NCBI GenBank assembly: GCA_017445925.1
Contig: JAFSRW010000056.1
Coordinates: forward strand, 1 to 51,420
Length of the DNA stretch: 51,420 nucleotides
Direction of reading: 5' to 3'
Source: Bacteroidaceae bacterium
GTDB lineage: Bacteria > Bacteroidota > Bacteroidia > Bacteroidales > Bacteroidaceae
In this document: positions 51,280 to 51,420 of the stretch, piece by piece
How positions within the stretch are numbered: position 1 is the stretch's first letter
Layout: each line of letters begins with the position of its first letter
Translations under genes and position numbers: made by a program
The notes under the pieces: model-generated
The model's input: only the letters and a program-made list of their open reading frames with translations
Told to the model about the DNA's origin: nothing
The model's database searches: none

Positions 51280-51420
51280 GGTTATAGGTTATGGGTTATT
51301 GGTTATTGAATTAAGAATTAAGAGAGAAGAATTAAGAATTGATAACAAAAATAAAGGTTATAGGTTAAGGGCTCTTGGCGCTTGGCTATTCTATTAAGCT
51401 ACTAACCTACTAAACTCTAA
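51280..51420. repeat. Heptamer tracts at the right end of the window
   Basis: GGTTATA/GGTTATG/GGTTATT units (51280-51307), AATTAAG units (51308-51340), a second GGTTATA block (about 51355-51372), then looser CTACTAA-type repeats to the end. No gene is visible after 51270. Confidence 0.72.

Noticed and set aside
1-51420. tRNA or rRNA genes
   Set aside because: I looked in the larger spacers for T-loop (GTTCGAATC-type) and acceptor pairing and found none that hold together.

Overview
The window is a chromosomal segment of a Bacteroidales bacterium, most likely a Prevotella/Segatella-type member of Prevotellaceae. Evidence: many promoters of the Bacteroidetes form TAnnTTTG, few Shine-Dalgarno sequences, T9SS-type C-terminal sorting domains, a C10 (streptopain-like) peptidase, DUF4923, DUF4738, DUF6722 and smalltalk-type small proteins, a FISUMP-domain protein, and the Bacteroidales order ilvD-ilvB-ilvN-acyl-ACP thioesterase-ilvC. 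Genus and species cannot be fixed from sequence reading alone. I saw no rRNA, tRNA, CRISPR array, integrase or transposase.

Layout. 0.1-6.4 kb (minus): threonine catabolism (tdh, kbl), uvrA, type I asparaginase. 6.4-8.5 kb (plus): GHL10 glycosidase and a DUF4738 lipoprotein. 8.5-17 kb (minus): HAD phosphatase, pgi, gpsA, lysS, a secreted C10 peptidase, an SPFH protein. 17.1-18.6 kb (plus): YgjP-like metallopeptidase and an endonuclease/exonuclease/phosphatase protein. 18.6-23.8 kb is an accessory island with two long gene-poor stretches full of inverted repeats, an MNT-HEPN toxin-antitoxin pair, a 189-bp hairpin element, a T9SS-tail protein, a 673-residue FN3/vWA-like/FISUMP surface protein and two tiny membrane proteins. 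23.9-26.6 kb (plus): purN, GH16, an ECF sigma factor with a membrane partner. 26.6-28.3 kb (minus): aroC and slyD. 28.5-34.8 kb (plus): the branched-chain amino acid cluster. 34.9-41.3 kb (minus): an envelope block (coaX, outer-membrane protein, lptC, CNNM/CBS protein, PpiD-like foldase). 41.5-48.3 kb (plus): a DUF4105 protein, an alkaline-phosphatase-fold protein without its catalytic residues, secA and a conserved hypothetical. 48.5-51.4 kb: DUF4923, an AAA ATPase, and an amidase with a smalltalk peptide.

Strongest unusual signal: the C-terminus of the protein at 20772-22793 looks like the variable region of a diversity-generating retroelement (DGR) target. Over about 40 codons (22644-22757) every position where I would expect an Asn codon is another NNC/NNT codon and no AAY codon remains, while the flanks are ordinary FISUMP sequence. 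No reverse transcriptase or template repeat lies in this window, so the machinery would have to act in trans or have been lost.

Second theme: the chromosome is permeated by small dispersed repeats of at least three classes: heptamer-phased intergenic tracts, GTTAACGTT-type hexamer tracts, and C/G-rich palindromes of the form CCCCTCTCC...GGGGAGGG. The same elements occur inside coding sequences (C10 peptidase tail, LptC linker, IlvN N-terminus, PurN C-terminus), where they have become linker or terminal peptides.
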